Shown one piece after another: positions 16,092-26,057 of a DNA stretch of 36,778 bases; positions within the stretch are counted from its first letter, which is position 1; the number at the start of each line of letters is the position of its first letter. The stretch comes from Streptomyces sp. ISL-12. Lineage in GTDB: Bacteria; Actinomycetota; Actinomycetes; Streptomycetales; Streptomycetaceae. The DNA lies in NCBI RefSeq assembly GCF_018614415.1, contig NZ_JAGGOO010000031.1, positions 1 through 36,778 on the forward strand. Direction: 5' to 3'. The position numbers were made by a program, and so were the translations under genes. Under the pieces are notes generated by a model, which had not been told where the DNA came from, did no database searches, and saw only the letters and a list, made by a program, of their open reading frames with translations.

Positions 16092-19000
16092 TCGTTATCC
16101 CCCTCCTGCGCGACGGGAGCCTCGGTCGTCTTCCAAGAGGCAGAGGCGAGGTGCGCTACCTCACTCCATTCACCGAGCACCGTTTGCATGGCGAGAGAGA
16201 CGCTGTCGATGGCAGTGGTACCCGCTCGCGCTTCAGCCCTTCTCAGCGCAGCTTCCAGCCACGATTCGCTCTCGGAGAGCAGGAGAAGGATGTCTTGTAT
16301 GCTTGTGCCGCGATCCTGCGCTGCCGCAGCAAAGCGAGCGGCCTGGCGGACACGGTCGGTTCGACTTTCATCTGATGCCCGGGCGAGGTCGTCTTCCAGT
16401 TCGGAGACCTTGCTCCATTCGGCCTGCCTGCCTCGCTCAAGAAATTCCTCGAAACGGAGTGTCTGATCAACTCCGAGGGGCATCAGCCCATTGACCTCCT
16501 TGGCCGCGGCGAGAGCGCCCTCAATTGCGGAGAGGGTGTGTGCGCTGTTGGTTCCACGAGGGTGACGGCTCCGGATCTCGCCCAACAGCCGTTCGAATTC
16601 GGCGAGTTGAGCGTCCACCAGCGTCGGAAGCGAGGCGAAGCCAGTTACTGCCTTCTGGACCCAAGACGGAACCTGCGTCCGGTCGACCGTCCATTCCCAC
16701 TGAGACGCCGCTTGCCTCAGCAGGGGAAGCACTCGGGCAGCGTCGATCATCCTCACCGCTCCGGTCACACCCTGGGCGACACCCACGGCTTCCTTGAGTC
16801 GATCTACGAGAGCAGGACGCGCATCGAGGTGACGCTTCAAGGCGTCGTTCCACTGCTTTGTGCGCAGCGCGACGTCTGTCCGCTCCCATCCCTGGCCTTC
16901 GTCAAGGACCGCAGTCAGTAGAGCAGCGGTCTCCATCCCTGGGTACGCCTGACCAGCGAGCATCGCTCCCAGCAGGGAAGCACGTAGACCGAGCACCAAC
17001 TGCTCGTCGGTGATCTCTAGGTGGCGCTGAACACGGGAAGTAAGGGCTGGTCCGTGCTGGTCGGCGTACGTTGCGAGACGCCGAATGTCCTGGCTCCTGA
17101 CCTGACCCTTTCCCGCCTCTGCACACAACAGGCTCTCAAAGAAGTAACTGTCCTTCGCTGTACGCCCAAAGCGGATAGGTGCGTCAGCAGCGCCAGCCAG
17201 CCGTTCATCCGCCCCAGTTACTGAAACCACGGTCGCATTATTAGGCCAGGCCTTATCTGTCACCTTCTTTGGCTGCTCATGCATGAGCGGTGATTCCCAG
17301 CGGTATCGCTGGAGCACGGCCGTTGCAATTATGGAGCGGACATTATGAGCCGTCGCGTTGTCGAGAACCTCTTCCTTTGTCAGCCAGACCTTGACGGTTT
17401 CCAGTTTCCGCTTCAGGGACCGGGGAATATTATCCGCATCGATGGTGGACTCGGGCTCTTTATCCGGTTTCTCAGCCTTTCGATCTGCCGTGGAGATTGT
17501 TGACGTTGCTGCCGGAATCCTTCGACTTTTCCCATCCAAGGGAGGCAAGGAGAATGCTTCCAGGATTGTTTCATCGATCTCATTGGCGTCCGCAGGAGCG
17601 TCTCCCCAAAATAGCAGGAGGGTTTTTCGGCGTTCAGGATCGACGCGGTCATGGTCGTCGATGAAGGCATGCGCATCTCGCCCCAGTTCCTTGTCGATTT
17701 CGGCTCTCGGGAACCGACGTCGAAATTCAGAGTCGGGGAATTCTCCTCGGCGGATTTGGTCGGCGTGATTGATCAGAAGGGGGCGTACGACACTGCCCAG
17801 GACGGTCCGGGGGACGAACGACCAGGGTTTCGTTGAGTCAGCGGTAGAGTGGACGGTTCTGACAAGCGCGGAAGCGTTGAAGGGGAACAAGCCGTAGCCC
17901 TGCGGTGTCACGCCGAAGGCCTCGTGACAGCGTTCCCGTAGAGTGCATCCGTCACACGCGTTAGGCGTCTCCCCGTCACGTGCTGTCTCCAGAGCGTTTC
18001 GGCCCACGCGGGCCGCATTGAGATAGCGTCCGACGAATGAGGCGATTTCTTGGCTGCCGGTGTCAGTTTGACTGAATGGGACATCCAGGTTGTAGACGTA
18101 TCCTGCTGTGGCTCGAATGCGGCTCAGCGCGGTCTCTGGAATTTGTTCAAGGTAGCCCGGGGTGACAGCCATAAGCGTGCGGATTGGGGCGAGCGATGTC
18201 CTTCCGTCTCGGTTCGCTGCTTCGATAACTGCGTCCAGGAGGTCCTGTTGGACGCCTTGGATGAGAGCAAAGTCCTCAATTAGAAGAATGATTTCCTTGC
18301 CAAGTCGCTGATACTCCGCGCGTACCTGCATCATGGCGTCTAGGAGACGTCCTGCGCCAAGGTTGGCCGCGTTCTTGACCGCAGCTTCCAAATTCCTGTT
18401 GAGTAGATCCACGGCCGTGGCCTGTAGGTCGTCTCGCGTAGCAATCTGATTAAGCAGCCGGGCGACCATATCTGAAGCGGCGTTGTCATAATCGACGTCT
18501 AGGGGCAAGTCCTCAATGGTGAAGCTCTCGGGACGCTCGTCTTGCCCGCTACGACGATCCTTGAGGAGTTGAGCCGCGAGTCGCGGAACAAACTTCCCTT
18601 CCGACAGCATGTGCTGCCGAATGAACGGGTCATGCAGCATCGCTGCCAGTCTGCCGGGGCCGGCAAGGACCCGTCCTGGCCCAGGGATCTCCTTCGGTGG
18701 CGTCGAAGAGAGGCGCTCACTCAGTTCATTGAGGATTCGGCGGCCAAGCGACTCTTGATCAATTTCGGCAGTGAACCTGTCGACATCATCCCTGAGCTGT
18801 GCTAGCTCGCTGCTGTCTGCCTTGGCGATGAGAGCCTTGACCACTGCCTTGAGACTGGTCATAGAGCGTTCGAGATAGATGACCTCGTGGGTGGCCGAGT
18901 CGGGAATGAACTCCGGGAGTTTCTCGCGCACCCATCGAATCAGATGGGACTTCCCGGACCCGGTGTCTCCGAGGACCAACATCAGGAGAGCGCCTGAGTC

Positions 19001-19213
19001 CGACTTCTTCGTGACGAAGTCGTCTATCACCGACCGCTCATTGATCAGGTCGCCGATGGGCTGGACCTGCTTGTCCTCCGAGACCAAGGCGCGCTTGATA
19101 CGCAAGGGTGCATGCGTGGCAAGGAATACGGACCGGTGCGGGCTGATGGCCTCGGTGTTGATCGTGGCAGTTGCGGTCGCTGGATCCCAGCAGAGGTCGC
19201 GGAAGTCAGCCAT
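16088..19213 (-). CDS. dpdH: DpdH, large P-loop ATPase
   Basis: This is a 1041-residue ATPase. I start at ATG 19213 (MADFRDLCWDP), which overlaps the end of dpdG by 8 nt; the longer open frame upstream lies inside dpdG. Walker A is LGDTGSGKSH at about 81-90, and a Walker B-like strand is EIILLIEDFALIQG around 307-320. A three-cysteine patch, C420, C423 and C429 (CDGCTLRERC), may bind metal. The rest is long, largely helical sequence. The layout resembles large STAND/AAA-type ATPases of defence systems such as BrxC/PglY of BREX, but this is resemblance only. Bases around 17250-17700 are poorer in G+C than the surrounding gene. In the operon it links the small DpdG and DpdI proteins, suggesting a G-H-I complex. 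Confidence 0.82.
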   Translation of the reverse strand: MADFRDLCWDPATATATINTEAISPHRSVFLATHAPLRIKRALVSEDKQVQPIGDLINERSVIDDFVTKKSDSGALLMLVLGDTGSGKSHLIRWVREKLPEFIPDSATHEVIYLERSMTSLKAVVKALIAKADSSELAQLRDDVDRFTAEIDQESLGRRILNELSERLSSTPPKEIPGPGRVLAGPGRLAAMLHDPFIRQHMLSEGKFVPRLAAQLLKDRRSGQDERPESFTIEDLPLDVDYDNAASDMVARLLNQIATRDDLQATAVDLLNRNLEAAVKNAANLGAGRLLDAMMQVRAEYQRLGKEIILLIEDFALIQGVQQDLLDAVIEAANRDGRTSLAPIRTLMAVTPGYLEQIPETALSRIRATAGYVYNLDVPFSQTDTGSQEIASFVGRYLNAARVGRNALETARDGETPNACDGCTLRERCHEAFGVTPQGYGLFPFNASALVRTVHSTADSTKPWSFVPRTVLGSVVRPLLINHADQIRRGEFPDSEFRRRFPRAEIDKELGRDAHAFIDDHDRVDPERRKTLLLFWGDAPADANEIDETILEAFSLPPLDGKSRRIPAATSTISTADRKAEKPDKEPESTIDADNIPRSLKRKLETVKVWLTKEEVLDNATAHNVRSIIATAVLQRYRWESPLMHEQPKKVTDKAWPNNATVVSVTGADERLAGAADAPIRFGRTAKDSYFFESLLCAEAGKGQVRSQDIRRLATYADQHGPALTSRVQRHLEITDEQLVLGLRASLLGAMLAGQAYPGMETAALLTAVLDEGQGWERTDVALRTKQWNDALKRHLDARPALVDRLKEAVGVAQGVTGAVRMIDAARVLPLLRQAASQWEWTVDRTQVPSWVQKAVTGFASLPTLVDAQLAEFERLLGEIRSRHPRGTNSAHTLSAIEGALAAAKEVNGLMPLGVDQTLRFEEFLERGRQAEWSKVSELEDDLARASDESRTDRVRQAARFAAAAQDRGTSIQDILLLLSESESWLEAALRRAEARAGTTAIDSVSLAMQTVLGEWSEVAHLASASWKTTEAPVAQEGDNE

Positions 19214-20114
19214 TGACGGCCTCCAAGATGGTGATGGCGCTGACCGGCCGTGCAGATGACCTATCCGGGTCGTGCACCTGGAGAACGTGTTGAGCATCGT
19301 CATCGTGCTCCAGCCGCAACCACTTCTCGTCTTCACCGCGAAGCAGCGCATATGAGAGAGCTGCGCCGGCTGCGGTGTCTCCCGGTGAGCGGAGTCCCAC
19401 CGCTCGTGAGTGAGCACCACCTGGCAGTACAGGGAGCTGTTCGCGGATTGTACGCAAGAGCTCCACTGCGTTTATCCTCACGTCGGTTTGCTGTAGTTCG
19501 GCAAGGGTTTGTCTCACGGCGACTGTGCAGTCAGGGACAAGCCGGTTTGCGTTGCCTTCCTCGATTTGGAATAGAGGCGCTCCCGCTAGACCCAGAGGTG
19601 GCGCCCAGTAGTTGAAGCGAAGCCAACGAGTGTGATTGGAGAAAACGGGTCCTGCCTCAGGACGCAAGGCCTCTCTCTGCTCGTTCTGCGCCCTGAGCCA
19701 GTCCATTGGATCTGTGGGATCAAACGTGAGCAGCCACGCCAGAGCTCTGGTGAGGTCGCGAGGTCCGGTTTGGTCAGGTGAGTCGCCAAGCGATGTGTTC
19801 TTGGCAGGATCGAGGATCGCGCGTCGGAGTGCGGAGCCGAACGCAGATACGTCCTGGCCGTCGAGGTCAACAGCCTGGCCAGCGAGAAACAGTTGCTGAT
19901 CTTTCCCTTCGATCCGAATTAGGTCCAACTCTTCCAATGTGCTGATTGCCTTATCGAAGGCGGGCTTGTCCTGTGTCTTCTCGCCGCGGATTGAAGGTGG
20001 AGACAACAGAGCACGCGCTTCTTCCAAAAGGGGTGCCTTCTCAAGGCAGGCGAGCAGCCGCACCACGGCCCATGCTTGTGATGGCAGGGCTGCGCCTACG
20101 TTTAGGAGAGTCAT
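19206..20114 (-). CDS. dpdG: DpdG, dpd restriction-arm protein of unknown fold
   Basis: This 302-residue protein has no catalytic motif that I can identify. The N-terminal 80 residues (AWAVVRLLACLEKAPLLEEA, then AISTLEELDLIRIEGKDQQLF) look like a winged-helix pair with a two-stranded wing, so DNA binding is possible. The central part contains HTRWLRFNYWAPPLGLAG. The ATG shares one base with the dpdF stop (TGATG), and the 3' end overlaps dpdH. In Salmonella dpdG is required for the restriction-like phenotype. With an ATPase directly downstream it could be a recognition or loading subunit; that is inference from order and the putative winged-helix region. Confidence 0.72.
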   Translation of the reverse strand: MTLLNVGAALPSQAWAVVRLLACLEKAPLLEEARALLSPPSIRGEKTQDKPAFDKAISTLEELDLIRIEGKDQQLFLAGQAVDLDGQDVSAFGSALRRAILDPAKNTSLGDSPDQTGPRDLTRALAWLLTFDPTDPMDWLRAQNEQREALRPEAGPVFSNHTRWLRFNYWAPPLGLAGAPLFQIEEGNANRLVPDCTVAVRQTLAELQQTDVRINAVELLRTIREQLPVLPGGAHSRAVGLRSPGDTAAGAALSYALLRGEDEKWLRLEHDDDAQHVLQVHDPDRSSARPVSAITILEAVNG

Positions 20115-22750
20115 CAGAGTTCCTCCAAGGCACGGAAGACCGGAAGCTTGGCTCGGTGAATATCGATCAGCAGGTCACTGGCCCGGTCTGGGTGTCGAGT
20201 TTGGTGCGGGTGGAGGAGGTATGTGACGTCCTCCGAACTGAACCGTGCGGCGGTGTCGTAGTCGAGTGACGCCGAATCGTCCAAGATCCAAACCACGGGG
20301 CCGGCCCATGACTTCAGCAACTCTGCATCCTCGTCGAGTACAACAGGGTGTGTACGTGCTGCCTTCTGGAGCACCTCTCGGCATTGTGCCGTGACACCAG
20401 GACCACCAACGATGGTCATGTCCCGCCGGACCAGCCGCTCCAGGAGGCGGGGCACGTAGAGCCGCAGTTCCTGCTCGTCCTCCCACCACAAACTCAGACA
20501 CGATAGGCCGTCACGGTAGTGGGCCAGCGGGTCTTTCACGGGAGGTGCCGGGAAACGCAGCCACGGCCGAGGCTCACCCGCGAGTCGGTAGAAGCCAGAC
20601 TTGTCGGGGTGCCCAGTTGCCCTGCAGTTCGGGCATCCGCGGCAGGTCACACGGGTTGGCAAGGAAGCTTGGTCTCGACGCAGGCGGTAGTACTCCCCGA
20701 GGACATCACCAATGCACTGACTTCCACCAAGCGCCTCTTGGAGACCCTTGAGGGATTTCTTCTGCTCATCAAGAAGTTTCTTGCGCTCTGCCTCGAAACG
20801 ATCAGCGAAACGCTCCGTAGTGTTGACTTGCGGGTCTTTGATTGTGACCTCAGCTTGTGTCGCCACGCGCTTCTTGAACTCCTCAACGCGCTCCTCCCAG
20901 GCGGATTCGAGTTCCTCACCTTGGCGCTGAGGAGGTTGCGGCACGTGGAGTTCGATCAGCTTCGCGCGAACCATGAGATTCAAAACCCGAACGTTCCACG
21001 ACCTATTAGTTTCAGAATCCTCGCTGACGTGGCTGGGGCGGGAGTCTAGATTGAGCCTGTAGCGGCTGCCGCCGAGTTGCTGTTCTCGTCGGAACATGGC
21101 ATCCCAGCGTTTCCACGCTTTCTCAGAGGAGATGACTGGTTCGCTACCGAGGGTTTCGGCGATGTCCCGGTCACCGGGTGCTGTCACCATGTAGGCGACT
21201 GACGGGTTTCCGTCGCGGCCGCCTCGGCCGATCTCCTGGTAGTACCGGTCAACGGTTTCGGGTAGGCATGCGTGTAGCACGGTCCGAACGTCCGGCAGAT
21301 CTACACCCAGCCCGAATGCCGAAGTGCCGACGACAATGTCGTACCTGGTGGAGACTCTGCTGTCGGCCTCGGTGGATTTACCGCCCCAGCCCTCCACTGC
21401 ATCGCGTCGGTCCTGGTCACTTGAGTCCCCGGTTACATGAGTGACTCGATGAAAGCCAGCAGTTTTAAGGCGCCTCGTCCATTCTTTTGCGTCTGCCACT
21501 GTCGAGACGTACAAGGCCATGGGTTTAGGCAGGAGCGACACAGCCTCAAGAATGGAGTTCTCGCGGCGTTGAGTGGTCGCGGACGCGTTGATGTAATAGG
21601 TAGGTTCGTGACGAAGTTGGGAAGCCCAGATAATCTGAGCTTTGTCTGGTCCTGCAAAGAGATCTTCAAGCGTGCTGACTTGCTGTGTGGTGAGGGTGGC
21701 ACTCATGGCGACCGTGACGGGTGCCAGACCTTCGGGAGCCTTGCTCAACCAGGTGCGACGATGGCTGGACATGGTCTGGAACTCGGGTCGGAATCCGTTG
21801 CCCCACTGTTCCACGAGGTGGGCTTCGTCGATGACGAAGTACTTGAGCAGACCAGCTCCTGCCGCGTCTTCAAGCGGCTTGCGCAGACTCCGGACAAGAG
21901 CCTCAGGTGAGGTGAATACGAGGCGCTGCCGGCCCGTGCGGATGTCATCGCGCATCTGCTGCTTGACGTCGTCCGGCAGGCCACCGACATAGGCATAGCG
22001 TCCCGTAGGACTAGTCCGCCCTTGCGCCTCCATCAGAGGGCGGGTACGGCGCTCCATGTCGAGGGCAAGGACGACGGTAGGCACGACCACCACTGAGACG
22101 CCGGCGCTTCGACTCGCGAGCAGCGCAGGTGCCTGGATGACTGCGGTCTTGCCGTGCCCCGTGGGCAGGCAGATGATCACGCTGCTGCCTGGTTGCGCGA
22201 GCGCGACGGCCCGCGCAGCCTGCCTTTGACCGAAGGACAAGTACTGCTCGTGCGTCGCACCGAGCGCCGCCGTCCAGAACGGGTCCGCCGGGTGGGGTTC
22301 CCGGCGGCGACGGTGTTCGGCCGCTTCTCCTAGGTACACCTGCCGCAGATCCTCGCGAGCTACTGCCGCCGCATCGTTCTCTTCCACCGGTGGATGCCAG
22401 GGCTTCGCTGTGATGTACAAGCCCCGCTCGTGTGGCATCGCATCGCAGTGCAGTTGTGACCATTGCTCTTGGGAGGGCAGTACAGGGTGTTTGGGGACAA
22501 CCAGGCCGTTGTGGACCCCGCGGGCCTGGGCTTCAAGCAGGACTTGACGGATGAGGGCCGCCGCATCTCGCCATCCCGACGACCCGTTGTCCAGTCCGAC
22601 GAGGGCGTCGCGGAGGCGTCGCAGGGTGCCTTGGCTGTCGTCCATGGGCGGAACCGAGGGCCAGGAACGCAGAAGTTCGTCGGCTCCTGTCCAACTGTCA
22701 ATGTTTAGAGCAGCTTTGGACAGGGAGGTGCTGCTTGCGTCAGGAGCCAT
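20114..22750 (-). CDS. dpdF: DpdF, RecQ-like DEAH helicase
   Basis: This is an 878-residue helicase of the RecQ-like branch of superfamily 2. Walker A is LPTGHGKT at 195-202, DEAH is at 308-311 (YFVIDEAHLVEQWGNGFR, the RecQ-type W-G-x-x-FR context), motif III is in VAMSATLT, and the second domain has VVGTSAFGLGVDLPDVR and YYQEIGRGGRDG, where RecQ proteins have Q-x-x-GRAGRDG. A short zinc-like motif, CRGCPNC, lies near residue 690. The N-terminal 170 residues and the C-terminal 180 are outside the helicase core and unlike RecQ accessory domains. The ATG start at 22750 overlaps the dpdE stop by 11 nt. It probably unwinds or translocates along target DNA. Confidence 0.88.
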   Translation of the reverse strand: MAPDASSTSLSKAALNIDSWTGADELLRSWPSVPPMDDSQGTLRRLRDALVGLDNGSSGWRDAAALIRQVLLEAQARGVHNGLVVPKHPVLPSQEQWSQLHCDAMPHERGLYITAKPWHPPVEENDAAAVAREDLRQVYLGEAAEHRRRREPHPADPFWTAALGATHEQYLSFGQRQAARAVALAQPGSSVIICLPTGHGKTAVIQAPALLASRSAGVSVVVVPTVVLALDMERRTRPLMEAQGRTSPTGRYAYVGGLPDDVKQQMRDDIRTGRQRLVFTSPEALVRSLRKPLEDAAGAGLLKYFVIDEAHLVEQWGNGFRPEFQTMSSHRRTWLSKAPEGLAPVTVAMSATLTTQQVSTLEDLFAGPDKAQIIWASQLRHEPTYYINASATTQRRENSILEAVSLLPKPMALYVSTVADAKEWTRRLKTAGFHRVTHVTGDSSDQDRRDAVEGWGGKSTEADSRVSTRYDIVVGTSAFGLGVDLPDVRTVLHACLPETVDRYYQEIGRGGRDGNPSVAYMVTAPGDRDIAETLGSEPVISSEKAWKRWDAMFRREQQLGGSRYRLNLDSRPSHVSEDSETNRSWNVRVLNLMVRAKLIELHVPQPPQRQGEELESAWEERVEEFKKRVATQAEVTIKDPQVNTTERFADRFEAERKKLLDEQKKSLKGLQEALGGSQCIGDVLGEYYRLRRDQASLPTRVTCRGCPNCRATGHPDKSGFYRLAGEPRPWLRFPAPPVKDPLAHYRDGLSCLSLWWEDEQELRLYVPRLLERLVRRDMTIVGGPGVTAQCREVLQKAARTHPVVLDEDAELLKSWAGPVVWILDDSASLDYDTAARFSSEDVTYLLHPHQTRHPDRASDLLIDIHRAKLPVFRALEEL

Positions 22751-25700
22751 GCCGCACCCTCCTATACCCGCTCTTCACGATGCACGTGGCCGCGACCAGT
22801 CGCACTGTTGGCTGGGTGAGTCCCTCGACAAGGGCGTCCGCGACGGACACGTCCGTTATGTAACTCTCGGTATCTCCCAGGAGGTGGCTGGCTGCCCCAC
22901 GAGACTTGGCCTGGGCTGCAGCTACCGCGAGGCGACGGCGGGCCGCCTTCTGTGCGCGGTCGCACATGGCAGGGAGTTTGGTTACCTGCTCAAGCTCTTC
23001 GAGGGCGATTACGTTGGCTGATTTTGCTGCGGCTGCGTAGTACTTCCACCCTCCGAAGATGTCGGTGAGTTCATGGATCAGTTTCGGGTTGTAGTTGTGG
23101 TCCTTGTTGTTGTCGTAGGGCTTCTCCAGCCATACGAGGGTCTGCTCGTCGGTAACGGCCTTCGTGCTGCCTGCTGCGACCCACACCTTGAGGGCGAAGG
23201 GGGGAAGGATCCGGTCTGCCTGTCGGCGGAGCGCGAGGCGGGCCTTCTCCGCGCCCACATCGTTGACCAGGGCGACGGCGCCGTTGATGTTGGCTTCTAC
23301 CACGAAGTCGAAGCCGAAGTAGGGCTCCAGTTCGCCCCGGTGGTTGGGGGCGAGTCTCCAGAAGGCCGTGGCCTGCCCTCGGTCATCGGTGTAGATGACC
23401 GAGGTCAGCATGTCGACGAGCGGGTTGCCGATACGGAACAGGCGGGTGCCGGAGGAGCGCAGTGCGTCGGCCCGGAAGAACGTGGCCTCAGCGGCTTCGG
23501 CCGGCACTTTGGTCTTCAGCCTCTGGTAGAGGTGCGGGGAGACCAGCGGCTGGGCCTCGAGGTTGAATTTGTGGCGGATGCAGCCGTTCACCGAGCGTGT
23601 CCAGTGTGGCAGCTTGATGCCGGAGGATCCGTCGCCGGCGTAGTTGAGCAAGGCATCTTCGATCTTGCGGCGCGGCTGCTCGAATTTTGCGATTTCGGCA
23701 GCAACGTCTGTCTGGTAGGTGGCGGACTCGTGGACGGCCTCGACTCGTTCGAATTTGGCGATGGCAGCCCGAGCGTCCTTCAACTGGGACGCGACGTGTG
23801 GCGATGAGTTGGCCAGTCCGTCCGGTCCTTCAACGAGGGCGGTGCACCACACGCCCGCGAGATCCCTTGCAATGGCGTCCTGCAGGGTGGAGACCGACCC
23901 GGAGAAGATCTGGTAGCCGTCTTTCAGTAGAGCCTGCCAGGCCCCGGTGAACTCGCCGGCCTCGGCAAGGACGAACTGAGTGGCGGGGTCCTGACCGGTC
24001 TCCCCGAAGTCGGGGTATCGGTCGAAGCGGCCGAGTCGTTGCTCCAGACGGTTCGGTGACCAGGGAAGCCGCAGGTGTACCGCTGTGTTGGTGGTTTGCA
24101 AGTTCAGGCCGTCGTCAGCCGAGTCGTCCATGACGAGTACGCGAGGCAGCTTCTCAGCCCCACGAGCATCCCGAGGGTTCTTCGGATAGGGAGCCCGCCA
24201 TGCCTCTACGGCCTTGTGTGACGCTTCCGATCCGGCGTGACGGGTGTGCTCGGCAACGAGCACGTCGGGGAGGCGACGCTGCAGTTCTGCGGCCAGATTC
24301 GATGCGAGCGAACCGGCTCCCGCGAAGATCGCGGTTCTTCCGCTCTGGGCCACGATGGGCAGGAGGACGGCAGTGAGCTCGTCCGTTTCCTCTTTGAGGA
24401 GGTCCTGTTCGAGCTTCGCTTCGAGCCGCTCCAGGAGAGTCGACTCGTGCGTGAGCAGCGGCGGGCCGGCCAGCAGGTCGCGCTCCTGGCTCGTCAGGCC
24501 AGCACGACCTGCTGCCTGCGTGTCTTGGCGCACGCGCCACCGCAGGGAGTCCAGGAAGTCGTTGGAGGGACCGCCGAGTCGCGAGACAAGGATGCCGAGA
24601 ACGAGACCGTACGCGGATCGTTGTTCATCGAGGTTCTCGTCAAGGAGACGATCCCACGTTTCACGCTGCCAGGTCCGTGCAGTCTCCGTGGCAATGGAGT
24701 GCAGCGTCCCGTCACCGAGGAGTTGGGGGAGGGCTCGACCGCGTACGACATAGGGGACGAGGTCGGAGTCTTCGTCGTCACGCAGGACACGGGCTCGGCG
24801 GTGACGGATCACTCGGCGGTCGAGCCGGTACGTCTCGCTGATGTGAGCACGGAGCGCCTCGACACGCAGGGCGAGTTCGGGCGTGTTCGCTTCGTCGGCG
24901 AGCTCGTCGTACTCGTCGAGGAGTTCGAGGATTTGCGGGGCCAGCTCCTCGAAGAGCGGGTCTTCGGGGATGACGTCCCGGATGCGGTCGATGGTGGAGG
25001 GCAGAAGGGGAGGGAACTTCTCATCGAGGCCGGAGACGCGGTCCGCGAGCTTCTCACGCATCTCGTGACGACGCGCGAAGGCGTCCCGGTCTTCCCAGCT
25101 GTAGAGGGCGGGGTCGAGGAGGTGTAGAAGGGCCAACTGAGCTGTCGGTCCGGCTGTGATCGGTGTGGCTGACAGCAAGAGAAGCTTGGGGGCGGCGTGG
25201 ACCAGGGCGCACAGTTCGCGGTACCGGGGGTCATTATTATCGGCGTTGTGCACCAGTTCGTGAGCCTCGTCCACGACGACGAGTTCGCTGTCGTGGTACT
25301 CGGCCCAGTTCTCCGGCGTCTCGTGGGATGAGTACCGCACGCGGCGGTCAACGAAGTCGCTGATGAAGAACTTCTCGCGCAGTTCGCTCAGCCACTGCCG
25401 CCGCAAAATCTCCGGCGTGATGATCGTGATCCGGGCGCTCGGGTTGTCGATCAAGGTCTGCCGAATGACGTAGCCAGCCTGGATGGTTTTCCCCAGACCG
25501 ACTTCGTCGGCGAGGAGATACCGCTGGACCGGATCGGAGAGCACGGTCAGGGCCGCGTGGATCTGGTGGGGGTAGATCTCGACCGCGGACGACAGCAGGG
25601 CGGGTGTGCTGGCACAGGCTGCCCGCTGGCCGATGAGGTTGTGAAGCAGCGGTAGCCGAGTGTTGTGGTAGTAGCCGGATTCGTTGCCCCCCGAGACCAG

Positions 25701-26057
25701 CACTTGGAGCGGGTCGCGCACAGGTTTGTCCCACCGGACGCGAAGCTCGGTCTCCTGCACCGGCAGGTCTGACTGGGTGTTCGGGAAGTGGACGAAATAC
25801 GTGGGACGCCGGGCCAGTTGTACTCGCCCAGCGAGCCACGCTCCCGTGTTCGGGTTGCGCCAGAAAACGCGAGTCTCCCGCTTGAGCACGGCGGGCCGGC
25901 ATGCAGTCGCTGGAACCGTGCGCGACTCGACTTCTGGCTCGGCGACGGACTCGAAGAAGTCGATGCGGAGAGTACCCCCGTCGACAGCCCCCACTCGGCC
26001 GATTCCGGGCGCTCCTGTGAACGTGACAAGGTGCCCGACCTCGAAGTCCGGAGACAT
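22740..26057 (-). CDS. dpdE: DpdE, SNF2-like DEAH helicase
   Basis: This is a 1105-residue SNF2-family ATPase and the first gene of the eight-gene restriction operon. The N-terminal 110 residues form a small beta-rich region (VGHLVTFTGAPGIGRVGAVD) typical of RapA/DpdE-like proteins. Walker A is DEVGLGKT at 184-191, DEAH is at 263-266, motif III is LLSATPI near 297, and motif VI is PNRLEQRLGRFDRYPDF. The C-terminal 350 residues are of unknown fold. ATG 26057 is the only convincing start, although its purine-rich leader is very close. Salmonella dpdE is required for the restriction-like phenotype. Like other SNF2 proteins in defence islands, it probably moves on double-stranded DNA and remodels bound complexes. 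Confidence 0.88.
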   Translation of the reverse strand: MSPDFEVGHLVTFTGAPGIGRVGAVDGGTLRIDFFESVAEPEVESRTVPATACRPAVLKRETRVFWRNPNTGAWLAGRVQLARRPTYFVHFPNTQSDLPVQETELRVRWDKPVRDPLQVLVSGGNESGYYHNTRLPLLHNLIGQRAACASTPALLSSAVEIYPHQIHAALTVLSDPVQRYLLADEVGLGKTIQAGYVIRQTLIDNPSARITIITPEILRRQWLSELREKFFISDFVDRRVRYSSHETPENWAEYHDSELVVVDEAHELVHNADNNDPRYRELCALVHAAPKLLLLSATPITAGPTAQLALLHLLDPALYSWEDRDAFARRHEMREKLADRVSGLDEKFPPLLPSTIDRIRDVIPEDPLFEELAPQILELLDEYDELADEANTPELALRVEALRAHISETYRLDRRVIRHRRARVLRDDEDSDLVPYVVRGRALPQLLGDGTLHSIATETARTWQRETWDRLLDENLDEQRSAYGLVLGILVSRLGGPSNDFLDSLRWRVRQDTQAAGRAGLTSQERDLLAGPPLLTHESTLLERLEAKLEQDLLKEETDELTAVLLPIVAQSGRTAIFAGAGSLASNLAAELQRRLPDVLVAEHTRHAGSEASHKAVEAWRAPYPKNPRDARGAEKLPRVLVMDDSADDGLNLQTTNTAVHLRLPWSPNRLEQRLGRFDRYPDFGETGQDPATQFVLAEAGEFTGAWQALLKDGYQIFSGSVSTLQDAIARDLAGVWCTALVEGPDGLANSSPHVASQLKDARAAIAKFERVEAVHESATYQTDVAAEIAKFEQPRRKIEDALLNYAGDGSSGIKLPHWTRSVNGCIRHKFNLEAQPLVSPHLYQRLKTKVPAEAAEATFFRADALRSSGTRLFRIGNPLVDMLTSVIYTDDRGQATAFWRLAPNHRGELEPYFGFDFVVEANINGAVALVNDVGAEKARLALRRQADRILPPFALKVWVAAGSTKAVTDEQTLVWLEKPYDNNKDHNYNPKLIHELTDIFGGWKYYAAAAKSANVIALEELEQVTKLPAMCDRAQKAARRRLAVAAAQAKSRGAASHLLGDTESYITDVSVADALVEGLTQPTVRLVAATCIVKSGYRRVRHGS

